From the NCBI GenBank assembly GCA_905233135.1, contig CAJOCQ010000011.1:62001-126000 (forward strand): a stretch of 64,000 nt of DNA. The letters are read 5' to 3'. Position numbers and translations under genes: made by a program. The notes under the pieces are model-generated. The model ran no database searches, was not told the origin of the DNA, and worked only from the letters and a program-made list of their open reading frames with translations. Source of the stretch: an uncultured Selenomonadaceae bacterium (GTDB taxonomy: Bacteria; Bacillota; Negativicutes; Selenomonadales; Selenomonadaceae). Below are positions 1 through 7,639 of the stretch, piece by piece. How positions within the stretch are numbered: the stretch's first letter is position 1; each line of letters begins with the position of its first letter.

Positions 1-603
1 TTTGAGGCGTTTGAGCGTGAAAGAAGTTCGACAGTAAGCCGCATTCAAGGTACGGGCTTGGGAATGGCAATTACAAAAACTATTGTTGACCTTATGCACG
101 GCGATATTAAAGTTGTTACGAAATTGGATCACGGTACAGAATTTATTATCAATGTGCAGTACGAATTGACGGACGAAATTTTGGGCGAAGAAGAAAAAAT
201 TTCTTCGGACGCAATGGATTTCAACGGCAAGAAAATTTTGCTTGTTGATGACGTGGAAGTGAACCGCGAAATTGCAATAATGATTTTGGAAGAGGCGGGC
301 TTTACGGTTGACTTTGCAACCAACGGCAAGGAAGCGGTTGAAAAAGTTTCTGCGTCAAAAGTCGGAGATTACGATTTAATTTTAATGGATATTCAAATGC
401 CGATAATGAACGGCTACGACGCAGCGGCGGCTATTCGCAATTTGCCCAATAAAAAAATCGCTGAAATTCCAATTATCGCAATGACTGCGAATGCTTTCAG
501 CGAAGATGTTCAAGCGGCACTTAACGCCGGTATGAACGGACATATTGCAAAGCCGCTCGATATTCCAAAAATGATGGAAGTTTTGGCGGAAATTTTGAGT
601 TAA
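1..603 (+). CDS. Hybrid sensor histidine kinase / response regulator, C-terminal part (5' truncated by window)
   Basis: The reading frame is open from base 1, so the gene starts upstream of the window. The first residues form the end of a HATPase domain: the G2 box GTGLGMAI lies at bases 49-72. A receiver domain follows (about residues 75-200), with the acidic pair in LLVDDVEVNRE, the phospho-acceptor Asp in LILMDIQMPIMNGY and the conserved Lys in HIAKPLDIP. This is the usual kinase-REC order of hybrid kinases that relay phosphate internally. It closely resembles the end of the complete hybrid kinase at 43649-45874, so the two are paralogues. Signal and partner are unknown. Confidence 0.9.
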   Translation, partial: FEAFERERSSTVSRIQGTGLGMAITKTIVDLMHGDIKVVTKLDHGTEFIINVQYELTDEILGEEEKISSDAMDFNGKKILLVDDVEVNREIAIMILEEAGFTVDFATNGKEAVEKVSASKVGDYDLILMDIQMPIMNGYDAAAAIRNLPNKKIAEIPIIAMTANAFSEDVQAALNAGMNGHIAKPLDIPKMMEVLAEILS

Positions 604-644
604 AAATTTTTAAACTCTAGTCTTTAACCCTTAGTCTTTAATCT
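604..644. repeat. Short CTTTAAcCCTTAGT-type intergenic repeat
   Basis: Between the convergent kinase and binding-protein genes, short C/T-rich units recur (CTAGTCTTTAACCCTTAGTC). It resembles one arm of the low-complexity inverted repeats found between other genes here, for example 4262-4345 and 27624-27705. Confidence 0.4.
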
Positions 645-1661
645 TTATTTAAACAGTTCGGAAAATTTTTTAACGAGTTCTTCTTTTTGAGTCATAACTT
701 CGGTATAGTTAATTTTAATTCCCGTATCAATGGCGACTTCGGGCGAAGGCAAATTATATTTTTCGGGCATTTTAATATCGCGGCGAACGGGAACTGTACC
801 TGCATTGGCAACCATTTGCTGCGCTTCCTGCGTCAAAAGATAGTCAACAAATTTTTTTGCAAGGTCTTTGTTGGGAGCGTCCTTGAAAATTGCAACGGGG
901 CTCGGCACCATCAGCAATTCTTTTGGATAAACCATTTGCAGCGGCGAGCCCTTATCAATTTTTGCGGCGGTAATATAATCGACGCCCAAGCAAGCATTCA
1001 ATTCGCCCGTTGCCGTATCGTCAATAACTCTGCCTGAACCTTTGCTTTTAATTGCGCCGTTTTCGCGCAGGCGTTCCAGATAATTCCAACCGAATTGCTT
1101 TTCAAGCAGTGCAATGCTCATAAAAGCCGTGCCTGAAAGTGCGGGGTCTGCAATTCCGAAAGAATCTTTGTAAGTTTCTGAAGTTGCAATTTCTTCCCAA
1201 CCTGCGGGCGCGGTTGTAATTTTTTCCGTGTTAATTACAATTCCCAAAGTTCCTAAACGCGCAGCAGTAAATGAGCCGTCGTAATCGTCGAAGGGGTTTA
1301 AAATTTCGTTAAAATTTGACGGCTGATATTGTTCAAGCATACCCTGCGCTTTCATTTCGTAAAAATCGGGGACTTCGCTTGTCCAAATTATATCCGCCAA
1401 AAGTTGTCCGCTTTGCCTTTCGGCGTCGAGTTTCGCCATAATTTTCCCTGCGCCCGCTGATTGATAATCTACAGTAACGCCGGGATTTTGTTTTTTAAAG
1501 CCTTCAATAATTCCGCCGATTAAGGATTCTTTCATTGAAGTATAAATCACTAAATTTTTACTTTTGGCGGCGTTTTGATTTTGCGCAGAATCTTCGCCGC
1601 AACCGCCCGCAAATATTGTTAAACTCAAGAGCATTAACAGTGCGCAAATTTTTTTCAACAT
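645..1661 (-). CDS. ABC transporter substrate-binding lipoprotein, iron(III)/FbpA-AfuA-like
   Basis: The 338-residue protein begins with a lipoprotein signal peptide: hydrophobic LLMLLSLTIF, then lipobox AGGC with the lipidated Cys near residue 21. The mature part looks like a family 1 solute-binding protein of the ferric-iron or phosphonate type: LVIYTSMKESL at the start of lobe 1, FKKQNPGVTVDY, then DIIWTSEVPDFY. A good ribosome site (AGGAGCTGATATTT) precedes the ATG. No permease or ATPase gene lies next to it, so it must work with a transporter encoded elsewhere. The substrate cannot be settled from sequence; iron is the family's common ligand, but putrescine, phosphonate or thiamine are possible. 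Confidence 0.8.
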   Translation of the reverse strand: MLKKICALLMLLSLTIFAGGCGEDSAQNQNAAKSKNLVIYTSMKESLIGGIIEGFKKQNPGVTVDYQSAGAGKIMAKLDAERQSGQLLADIIWTSEVPDFYEMKAQGMLEQYQPSNFNEILNPFDDYDGSFTAARLGTLGIVINTEKITTAPAGWEEIATSETYKDSFGIADPALSGTAFMSIALLEKQFGWNYLERLRENGAIKSKGSGRVIDDTATGELNACLGVDYITAAKIDKGSPLQMVYPKELLMVPSPVAIFKDAPNKDLAKKFVDYLLTQEAQQMVANAGTVPVRRDIKMPEKYNLPSPEVAIDTGIKINYTEVMTQKEELVKKFSELFK

Positions 1662-1759
1662 AAATATCAGCTCCTTTTTTAGGGAACAGCGAATTTTTAA
1701 AGCTCCTTTCGCGCTGTTTCCTTTTTTGTATATATTTTTTTAGCAACAAAACTAATATT

Positions 1760-4249
1760 TTAATTTCTGCTGCCCAATTTTTCGCTTAAGCGGCGGCGCA
1801 ATTCTTCTTGAAATTCAGCCGCGCCCGCTTGAAATTTTACCTCCACGCAAATTACAAAAATTGGAATGTTCCAATTAGATTTTGCAAATTCGGCGGGAAT
1901 TTTAACGGCGTCCTTTTCGGTAATGACGATTGATTCTGCGCCGAGCGCGTCCGCCTGTTGCAAAACGTCGCGCATTTCTTTAACGGTGTATTCGTGGTGG
2001 TCGGGGTAGCGAATACTTTCCATAATTTCCGCGCCCAAATCCCTAAGCGTTTGTTCAAAGGAGGCAGGATTTCCAATAGCCGAAACAGCCATAATTTGTT
2101 TGCCGGAAATACTTTCGACGCTTACGCCTTCACTTGCCAAATCTATAAACCATTCTGCCAAAGGAATAAAGCAACGCGGTTGATGAATACTTTCAACAAT
2201 TTTTGCGTCCTTGTTGTATTTGTGAACAGTGTCGCGGATATATTCGCCCGCGCCCGCCTCCGCTTGGTCAACTTTCGTAATTAAACAAACGTCAGCGCGG
2301 CTTATATGTGACATTGATTCGCGCAAAGTGCCGCGCGGCAATAAATGCCCGTTGCCGAAAACGTTTACCGCGTCAACCAATAAAATATCCATATCCCTAA
2401 TCAGTTGCCAATGTTGGTAGCCGTCGTCCAAAATTGCAACTTCCGCGCCGAAATGTTCAATAGCATATTTGCCCGTAACCGCACGTTCTGCGCCAATTAA
2501 AACAGGTACGTTCGGCAAATGTTTAGCCAACATATAAGCTTCATCGCCTGCCTCTGCCGCGTCCATATGCAAATTTTTTCCGTCAGAAACAATTCCAACT
2601 TCGCCGTGCCACTTGGAGCGGTAGCCGCGATTCAAGATAACAACTTTGTAGCCCATATCCCGAATATCACGCGCTAAACGTTGCGCGGTAGGAGTTTTGC
2701 CCGTGCCGCCGACAGTTATATTTCCCAAGCTGATAACGTAGCAATTCAATTTTTCCTTGCCCAAAATTCCCGTCTTGTAGCACAAAAGTTTCATATTGAC
2801 AAGCTGCTCGTACACAAGCGAAAAAATGTAAAAAATTCCCATTAACAGCGTCATAAAAAAGCCGTCAGATTCTTTGCTGTGAATTAAATAAATAAAGTAC
2901 GTGCGCAGATTCTCAATTTTTTGAGTAGTGCGCGGGTGGCGTGCATTTTCTTTAGCTTCATAGGAAGTTAAAACTTTTCGCAAAAGTATTGCAGATTTTC
3001 TGGACGCACCGCGATTTTCTAAAACAATTTTTAAAGTTTCTTCCTCAAGTTGTTTTCTGTGCGCGGGGTCGTCAAAAAGTTTTTTGGCTTGTTCAGCGAG
3101 TTCTTCGGCGTTGTTTACGGTAATACAGGCGTTACGATTTTTGAAAAGGGCGTGCGTGTCTTTAAAATTTTCCATATGATGCCCGACGATAATTGCTTTG
3201 CCGTGCGCCGCCGGTTCCAAAATGTTATGCCCGCCGTGTGTTACCAAACTGCCGCCGACGTAAATAACATCGCCAATGCTGTAAACTTGTCCGAGTTCGC
3301 CAATCGTATCCAAAATTATAATGTCTTCGCCTTCGGGCGGGCGTTTTTGTAATTCGGTACGAGTGCCGACTTTGAAACCTGCGTGTTTGCAAATTCCAAT
3401 AACTTCGCGCGTGCGCAAAAGTTCACGCGGCGCAATTACCAACTTTGCATTTTTATGAGTTTCACGAATTGCCTTAAACGCCTGCAAAACATATTCTTCT
3501 TCGCTGCGGTGAGTACTGCCCGCCAATAAAATTCCTTCGGCGTCCTTCAAGCCCATATCAGCTAAAATTTTTTCGCGTTCTTCGGGCGTAACGTCGGTAT
3601 ACGTTTGGTCAAATTTAGTATTGCCCGTGACGGTAACTAAATTTTCGGGTGCGCCGAGTTGTTTGATATAATCGGCGTCAATCGGCGATTGCATTGCAAA
3701 AAATTTTACAGTGCCAATCATATCCGTAAGAATCGAAAACATATATTTATAGCGGCGCACGCTTTTTTCAGAAATGCGCCCGTTTACCATCATAACGGGA
3801 ATATGCATTTGCCGCGCCGTCATAAAAAAGTTTGGCCATAATTCTGTTTCGACGTTCAAGAAAATGCGCGGGTGGATTCTGCGCAAAACTGACGCCGCAA
3901 CAAAAGGCAAGTCCAGCGGAAAATAAATTATACTGTCCGCGTCTTTAATGATTCTGTTCGCCATTTCGTAGCCGGAAGTTGTAACGACTGAAACTAAAAT
4001 CGGCGACTTTGGAAATTCTTTGCGAAATTCTTTGATAAGCGGGCTTGTTGCAACAATTTCGCCGACTGACGCTGCGTGTACCCAAATACAATTTTTTTTC
4101 GCTACAGGGTCAAGTGCGCCTTCAGGGAAAAAGCCTAAACTTTGTTTTATTCTTTCGACAAATCCTTTTTCGCGTATTGAACGAATTGCAAAAACAGGAA
4201 TTATTATAATCACGACTAAAATTGCCGCGAGGTTGTAGAGCAGTTGCAT
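1760..4249 (-). CDS. waaA-lpxK: Fused Kdo transferase (WaaA/KdtA) - tetraacyldisaccharide 4'-kinase (LpxK)
   Basis: One 829-residue frame carries two lipid A enzymes. Residues 1-425 are a Kdo transferase: an N-terminal membrane anchor, the family motif WVHAASVGE and the nucleotide-sugar motif GGSLVTHGGHNILEPAAHG. A linker with a hydrophobic stretch (about 450-490) leads to LpxK, with its P-loop NITVGGTGKTPTAQRLA and the downstream DDGYQHWQL. LpxK phosphorylates the lipid A disaccharide at the 4' position and WaaA adds Kdo to the product, so the fusion joins consecutive steps at the inner membrane. No stop or frame change separates the halves. The start ATG has a GGGGCG ribosome site. It shows that the organism makes lipopolysaccharide. 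Confidence 0.93.
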   Translation of the reverse strand: MQLLYNLAAILVVIIIIPVFAIRSIREKGFVERIKQSLGFFPEGALDPVAKKNCIWVHAASVGEIVATSPLIKEFRKEFPKSPILVSVVTTSGYEMANRIIKDADSIIYFPLDLPFVAASVLRRIHPRIFLNVETELWPNFFMTARQMHIPVMMVNGRISEKSVRRYKYMFSILTDMIGTVKFFAMQSPIDADYIKQLGAPENLVTVTGNTKFDQTYTDVTPEEREKILADMGLKDAEGILLAGSTHRSEEEYVLQAFKAIRETHKNAKLVIAPRELLRTREVIGICKHAGFKVGTRTELQKRPPEGEDIIILDTIGELGQVYSIGDVIYVGGSLVTHGGHNILEPAAHGKAIIVGHHMENFKDTHALFKNRNACITVNNAEELAEQAKKLFDDPAHRKQLEEETLKIVLENRGASRKSAILLRKVLTSYEAKENARHPRTTQKIENLRTYFIYLIHSKESDGFFMTLLMGIFYIFSLVYEQLVNMKLLCYKTGILGKEKLNCYVISLGNITVGGTGKTPTAQRLARDIRDMGYKVVILNRGYRSKWHGEVGIVSDGKNLHMDAAEAGDEAYMLAKHLPNVPVLIGAERAVTGKYAIEHFGAEVAILDDGYQHWQLIRDMDILLVDAVNVFGNGHLLPRGTLRESMSHISRADVCLITKVDQAEAGAGEYIRDTVHKYNKDAKIVESIHQPRCFIPLAEWFIDLASEGVSVESISGKQIMAVSAIGNPASFEQTLRDLGAEIMESIRYPDHHEYTVKEMRDVLQQADALGAESIVITEKDAVKIPAEFAKSNWNIPIFVICVEVKFQAGAAEFQEELRRRLSEKLGSRN

Positions 4250-4261
4250 ACATGCGCCCCT

Positions 4262-4345
4262 TTTTTTCTAGGTTTCAGGTTTCAGGTTTTAGGTTTCAGA
4301 TTTAAGAAAATTTCCTAACACCTGACCCCTAACGCCTGACACCTA
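4262..4345. repeat. Low-complexity inverted repeat, (GGTTTCA/GGTTTTA)n ... (TAACACC/TGACACC)n
   Basis: The left arm is a run of heptamer-like units (AGGTTTCAGGTTTCAGG, then TTTTAGG). The right arm is their approximate complement (CCTAACACCTGACCCCTAA). The arms can fold into an imperfect hairpin between the waaA-lpxK and PIG-L-like genes. Several similar elements lie in other intergenic gaps of this window. Confidence 0.6.
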
Positions 4346-5855
4346 AATTAATTTTATCAAGCCATTGCCAAACTTTCAACTGAATTTGTGCCAAATCCCC
4401 GACGCGCCGAATAATCGCCTTATCGTAAATGTTGGGGTTGCCGACAACTTCAGCAGTCAAAATAATTTCCTTCGCCGCGCCTACGTTCAAAATAATTTCG
4501 TCATTGCCGCTGAAAATTTCGGTTAAAATTTCTTCGTCTTCGGCGGTTGCAGTAAGTTTAACATTTTCGTTGACGTGAAATTTGTACAAGCCCAAAGGAA
4601 TTTTTTCAATTTCAAAAGGCACGTCATAGCGGTAAAAAAAATTTTTCCCGACAGCTAATTTTATGAACGGCGCAATTTTTTTCAACGGGTCAACGTTCGC
4701 AAAAAATTCAATTTCGGAAATGCCGAAATTTTCGCCGCCCTCGACAACTTGAATTTCTGCGCGACGCACAAAAATTTTTTCGGTATCAAGAATCAGCGGG
4801 CAACCGTGATTTGGCAAAATAGTTTCCATAACTTGAATATTATCTAAAGAAAATCCCGCCTTGTCAATGTGATTTTCTAAAACTAAACGAATTTTTAATT
4901 TTGCGGTTTTATCGTCGTAAATGTTGCCGAAAATTTTAATTTGTTGAACTTGCGCGGCGTCGAGCCATTCAAGCGTCAAAATTTTTTCTGTATCGTCAAA
5001 GCTCGGCTGCCAACATTCGCCGAAAATTTTAAAATCAGCAACATTTTCAGCCGCGCCGCTGCTTGCAAAAATTTTGGCGGTAAAAGCTTGATTATCGCTG
5101 CGCCTTTCAAAAAAAACTTCGTCTGAATTTAAAATTCTGAGCGCGGAAAAATTTTTATTTTTGTAGGCGAAAATTGCGGCGGCAAGCGGATTATTTTTTA
5201 ACAAAGTTTTTCTACACTTTTCAGGAACGGGAAAACGTACGCGCTCCGCCCAATTATAATTTGCGCGGTCAATTAAATCAAAATTGTAATTATCAGTTGT
5301 ACCGAATTTAGGGCGTTTGACAGAAAGTAAATTCGGCGCGTAGAAATCGGGCGGCGCGTTTAAAGTTGTGGCGTTGGTAAGTTTTTTATAAATTTCGGGT
5401 TTGTAATCTTGACGTTCGCGCAGAATTTCGCCCGTTACACTTTCAAAAATTGTTGACAGTTCCGAAGTTGAATCGTAATCGCCGCAAAAAATAATATTGG
5501 CGCGCAGTTGCAACAGAATTTTTTTCAAATCTGCGCGAAGATTTTTTTGATTGAGGAAAATAATTTTGTCCTGCTTGACGCCCAAAATTTCAAGCGCGGC
5601 AATATTTTCGGGCGAAGAATTTTTTTCCGCAGAATACGCAATAAAAATTTCTGCACGCGCCGCCGCAAAATTTAAAATCATATTCCCCGCAATTAAAATT
5701 TCATCGCCGAATTTTTCTGCAAGTACCAAAATCCTTGTGCCGAAATACAGCCGCTCGAAAAACGAATTGCCGATTGTCTCAATTTCTTCTTCGCAAGTTA
5801 TTTCGTCGTACAACTCCAGCGTTGTATCAATTTCAGAATTAAATTTTTTATCCAC
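4329..5855 (-). CDS. PIG-L/LmbE-like protein with degenerate metal site and C-terminal beta-sandwich-like region
   Basis: About 508 residues. Near residue 40, ILVLAEKFGDEILIAGNMI aligns by eye with the PIG-L deacetylase signature (ILVLA-HPDDE-xxGxGG-xI), but the metal-binding HPDD is replaced by EKFGD. The later pattern ALEILGVKQDKIIFLNQKN also fits PIG-L proteins, whose members remove acetyl groups from N-acetylglucosamine-like sugars. With this substitution the enzyme is probably inactive or altered. The C-terminal half contains beta-rich segments that could be a carbohydrate-binding sandwich; this is a guess. I prefer the GTG at 5855, preceded by AAGGTG nine bases upstream; an alternative GTG at 5867 has no ribosome site. 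Function unknown. Confidence 0.5.
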   Translation of the reverse strand: MDKKFNSEIDTTLELYDEITCEEEIETIGNSFFERLYFGTRILVLAEKFGDEILIAGNMILNFAAARAEIFIAYSAEKNSSPENIAALEILGVKQDKIIFLNQKNLRADLKKILLQLRANIIFCGDYDSTSELSTIFESVTGEILRERQDYKPEIYKKLTNATTLNAPPDFYAPNLLSVKRPKFGTTDNYNFDLIDRANYNWAERVRFPVPEKCRKTLLKNNPLAAAIFAYKNKNFSALRILNSDEVFFERRSDNQAFTAKIFASSGAAENVADFKIFGECWQPSFDDTEKILTLEWLDAAQVQQIKIFGNIYDDKTAKLKIRLVLENHIDKAGFSLDNIQVMETILPNHGCPLILDTEKIFVRRAEIQVVEGGENFGISEIEFFANVDPLKKIAPFIKLAVGKNFFYRYDVPFEIEKIPLGLYKFHVNENVKLTATAEDEEILTEIFSGNDEIILNVGAAKEIILTAEVVGNPNIYDKAIIRRVGDLAQIQLKVWQWLDKINLGVRR

Positions 5856-5911
5856 GCAATTTTTCACCTTTTTAAAAATTTTTTACGATAATAATTTTGG
5901 GAGGGATTCAC

Positions 5912-6283
5912 TTGACTATAACAGAATTTGCAAAAAAATACTATTTGCACGACAGCAGCATTGATAAAATTGAATATGACGCCGAAAATAAAAAGCTTAC
6001 ATTGACAATAGATTTTTGTTTTTGGATGCAACTTTGGTACGAACAAGGCAAGCCTGAAAACGGTTATATTGCAGTAACTTTTGAAAATGTTTCTTTCTAC
6101 GAGTACGAAGACCACGAAATTACAGCGGTTTTAGAAAATCTTGATACTGAAATTAGAACTGCCGAAATTGACGAAAACGGCGCACTTGAAATTTTAATGT
6201 GGGAATATCTGAAAAAAATTGACGATGATATTTATCCGATATTAAAAGTTAAAGCCGAAAATGTAACAGTCGAAGAGCTTTAA
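5912..6283 (+). CDS. Hypothetical protein, about 123 residues
   Basis: Not recognised. The start is TTG at 5912, placed after a strong GGGAGGG ribosome site. The frame is open further upstream to 5897, but that would place the ribosome site inside the gene. The product is acidic, without signal peptide or membrane segment, and reads as alternating beta-strand segments (IDKIEYDAENKKLTLTIDF, YIAVTFENVSFYEY) typical of small immunity-like or DUF proteins. It is divergent from the PIG-L-like gene. Confidence 0.7.
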   Translation: MTITEFAKKYYLHDSSIDKIEYDAENKKLTLTIDFCFWMQLWYEQGKPENGYIAVTFENVSFYEYEDHEITAVLENLDTEIRTAEIDENGALEILMWEYLKKIDDDIYPILKVKAENVTVEEL

Positions 6284-6329
6284 ATTTCCTGCCAATAATT
6301 TCTTTGAAGTGGCGATTAATCCTTCAATG

Positions 6330-6338
6330 TGATATAAT
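6330..6338 (+). promoter_or_regulatory. Extended -10 promoter for the L,D-transpeptidase-polA-gmhA operon
   Basis: TG at 6330-6331 followed by TATAAT at 6333-6338 forms an extended -10 element, about 30 bases before the start codon. No -35 box at standard spacing is obvious, as is common with extended -10 promoters. Confidence 0.6.
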
Positions 6339-6367
6339 TCACAAAAATTTTTGAAGGAGTGCTAAGG

Positions 6368-7636
6368 TTGAAAATTTTAAAGAAATTGGCGGCGGGCGTT
6401 TTAAGTTTGTCGGTAATTTTAAGCGCGGCAAATTCCGAAGCGGCGGAAAATCCAAAGGCGGAACAAAAAACCGAAAAGCGAATTGCAATAAATGTTGCAA
6501 GCCGCCTTTTGACTTATTACGAAAACAATAAAAAAATTGCAATGTACCCTCTCGGCTTGGGCAAAACTTACACGCCAACGCCGGTAGGGTATTTTAAAAT
6601 TCTTGAAAAGGTCGTCAATCCGACGTGGACAGACCCTGCGAGCGGTTATTCAGTTCCTTCAGGTCCCGACAATCCTTTAGGTTATCGCTGGATGCAGATT
6701 CGCGGCAATTACGGCATTCACGGCACTAATCGCCCCGACAGTATAGGCGGCTATGTTTCAAATGGTTGTATTCGTATGCACGAGGCGGACGTTGAAAAAC
6801 TTTTTGCGGCGGTTGATGTCGGCACGCCCGTTGACATAACCTACAACCGCGTTGTTGTTGAAAAAATCGAAGACGGCAACGTGGTTTATTACATTTACCC
6901 CGACGGCTACGGCTGGCAAAATATTGACGTTGCATACGTCAACGGCTGGCTTGCACCTTATGGCGTTGCGCCCTTTGAAAGTGATTCAAACATTGAAGAA
7001 AAAATTAAACTTTCTGACGGGAAACCTACTTACATTGGCAAGCCCTATAATATCGAAGTCAACGGCAGAAAAATTGACAAGGTAAACGTAAACGGGCGAG
7101 ATTTTCTTGCAAAGGCGGTTGTTCGTGACAATATAAATTATTTGCCCGTTGTACCTTTGGCTATGGCTCTTCGTACAAAATTGGAATGGCGCGAAGGCGA
7201 GGCAACTTTGAAAACCAAGTACGGCACTGTTACAGGCTTTGAAAGTAAAAAGCAAATTTACTGTAACGCCGACGACGCAATTATTTTACTTAATATTGAC
7301 GGCGGGCTCCAAAATATTTCCGATAAACCCGAAGACGGCAAAATTTTTAAATTCTACACCGCCTACAACGAACAAGATAAACTCAAGGACAAAGATAAAC
7401 TCAAAGACAAAGACAAGCCAAAAGTTGACGAAAAAATTTCCGACGAAGTAAAATCCGACAAAGATAAACAAGCCGAAAAGAAAGCCAAAAAAGACGCCGA
7501 AAAGAAGGCTAAGCAAGAAGCTAAAAAAGCCAAGAAAGCCGCCGAGAAAAAAGCTAAGCAAGAAAAAAAATCTAAGCAAGTCCAAAAAATTAAAGAAACC
7601 GCCAAAGTTGCAGCGGGCGAAGATGTGAAGGCGTAA
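6368..7636 (+). CDS. Exported L,D-transpeptidase (YkuD domain) with lysine-rich tail
   Basis: A signal peptide (KILKKLAAGVLSLSVILSA) leads into a YkuD domain at about residues 40-155. The catalytic motif is complete: HGTNRPDSIGG followed by SNGCIRM, with the nucleophilic Cys. Such enzymes form 3-3 peptidoglycan cross-links or attach proteins to the wall. A second domain (about 215-320) resembles the copper-amine-oxidase-like stalk found on exported Firmicute proteins. The last 80 residues are a low-complexity Lys/Asp/Glu/Ala tail (KDKDKLKDKDK, AEKKAKQEAKKAKKAAEKK) that could bind wall polymers. TTG at 6368 is chosen because GGAG lies eight bases upstream; the upstream GTG at 6359 overlaps that ribosome site. 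polA follows after three bases. Confidence 0.88.
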   Translation: MKILKKLAAGVLSLSVILSAANSEAAENPKAEQKTEKRIAINVASRLLTYYENNKKIAMYPLGLGKTYTPTPVGYFKILEKVVNPTWTDPASGYSVPSGPDNPLGYRWMQIRGNYGIHGTNRPDSIGGYVSNGCIRMHEADVEKLFAAVDVGTPVDITYNRVVVEKIEDGNVVYYIYPDGYGWQNIDVAYVNGWLAPYGVAPFESDSNIEEKIKLSDGKPTYIGKPYNIEVNGRKIDKVNVNGRDFLAKAVVRDNINYLPVVPLAMALRTKLEWREGEATLKTKYGTVTGFESKKQIYCNADDAIILLNIDGGLQNISDKPEDGKIFKFYTAYNEQDKLKDKDKLKDKDKPKVDEKISDEVKSDKDKQAEKKAKKDAEKKAKQEAKKAKKAAEKKAKQEKKSKQVQKIKETAKVAAGEDVKA

Positions 7637-7639
7637 ACT

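Noticed and set aside
1680-1730. Inverted repeat GGGAACAGCG...CGCTGTTTCC as a terminator
   Set aside because: Its T run faces the plus strand, where no gene ends; on the minus strand the T run is missing.
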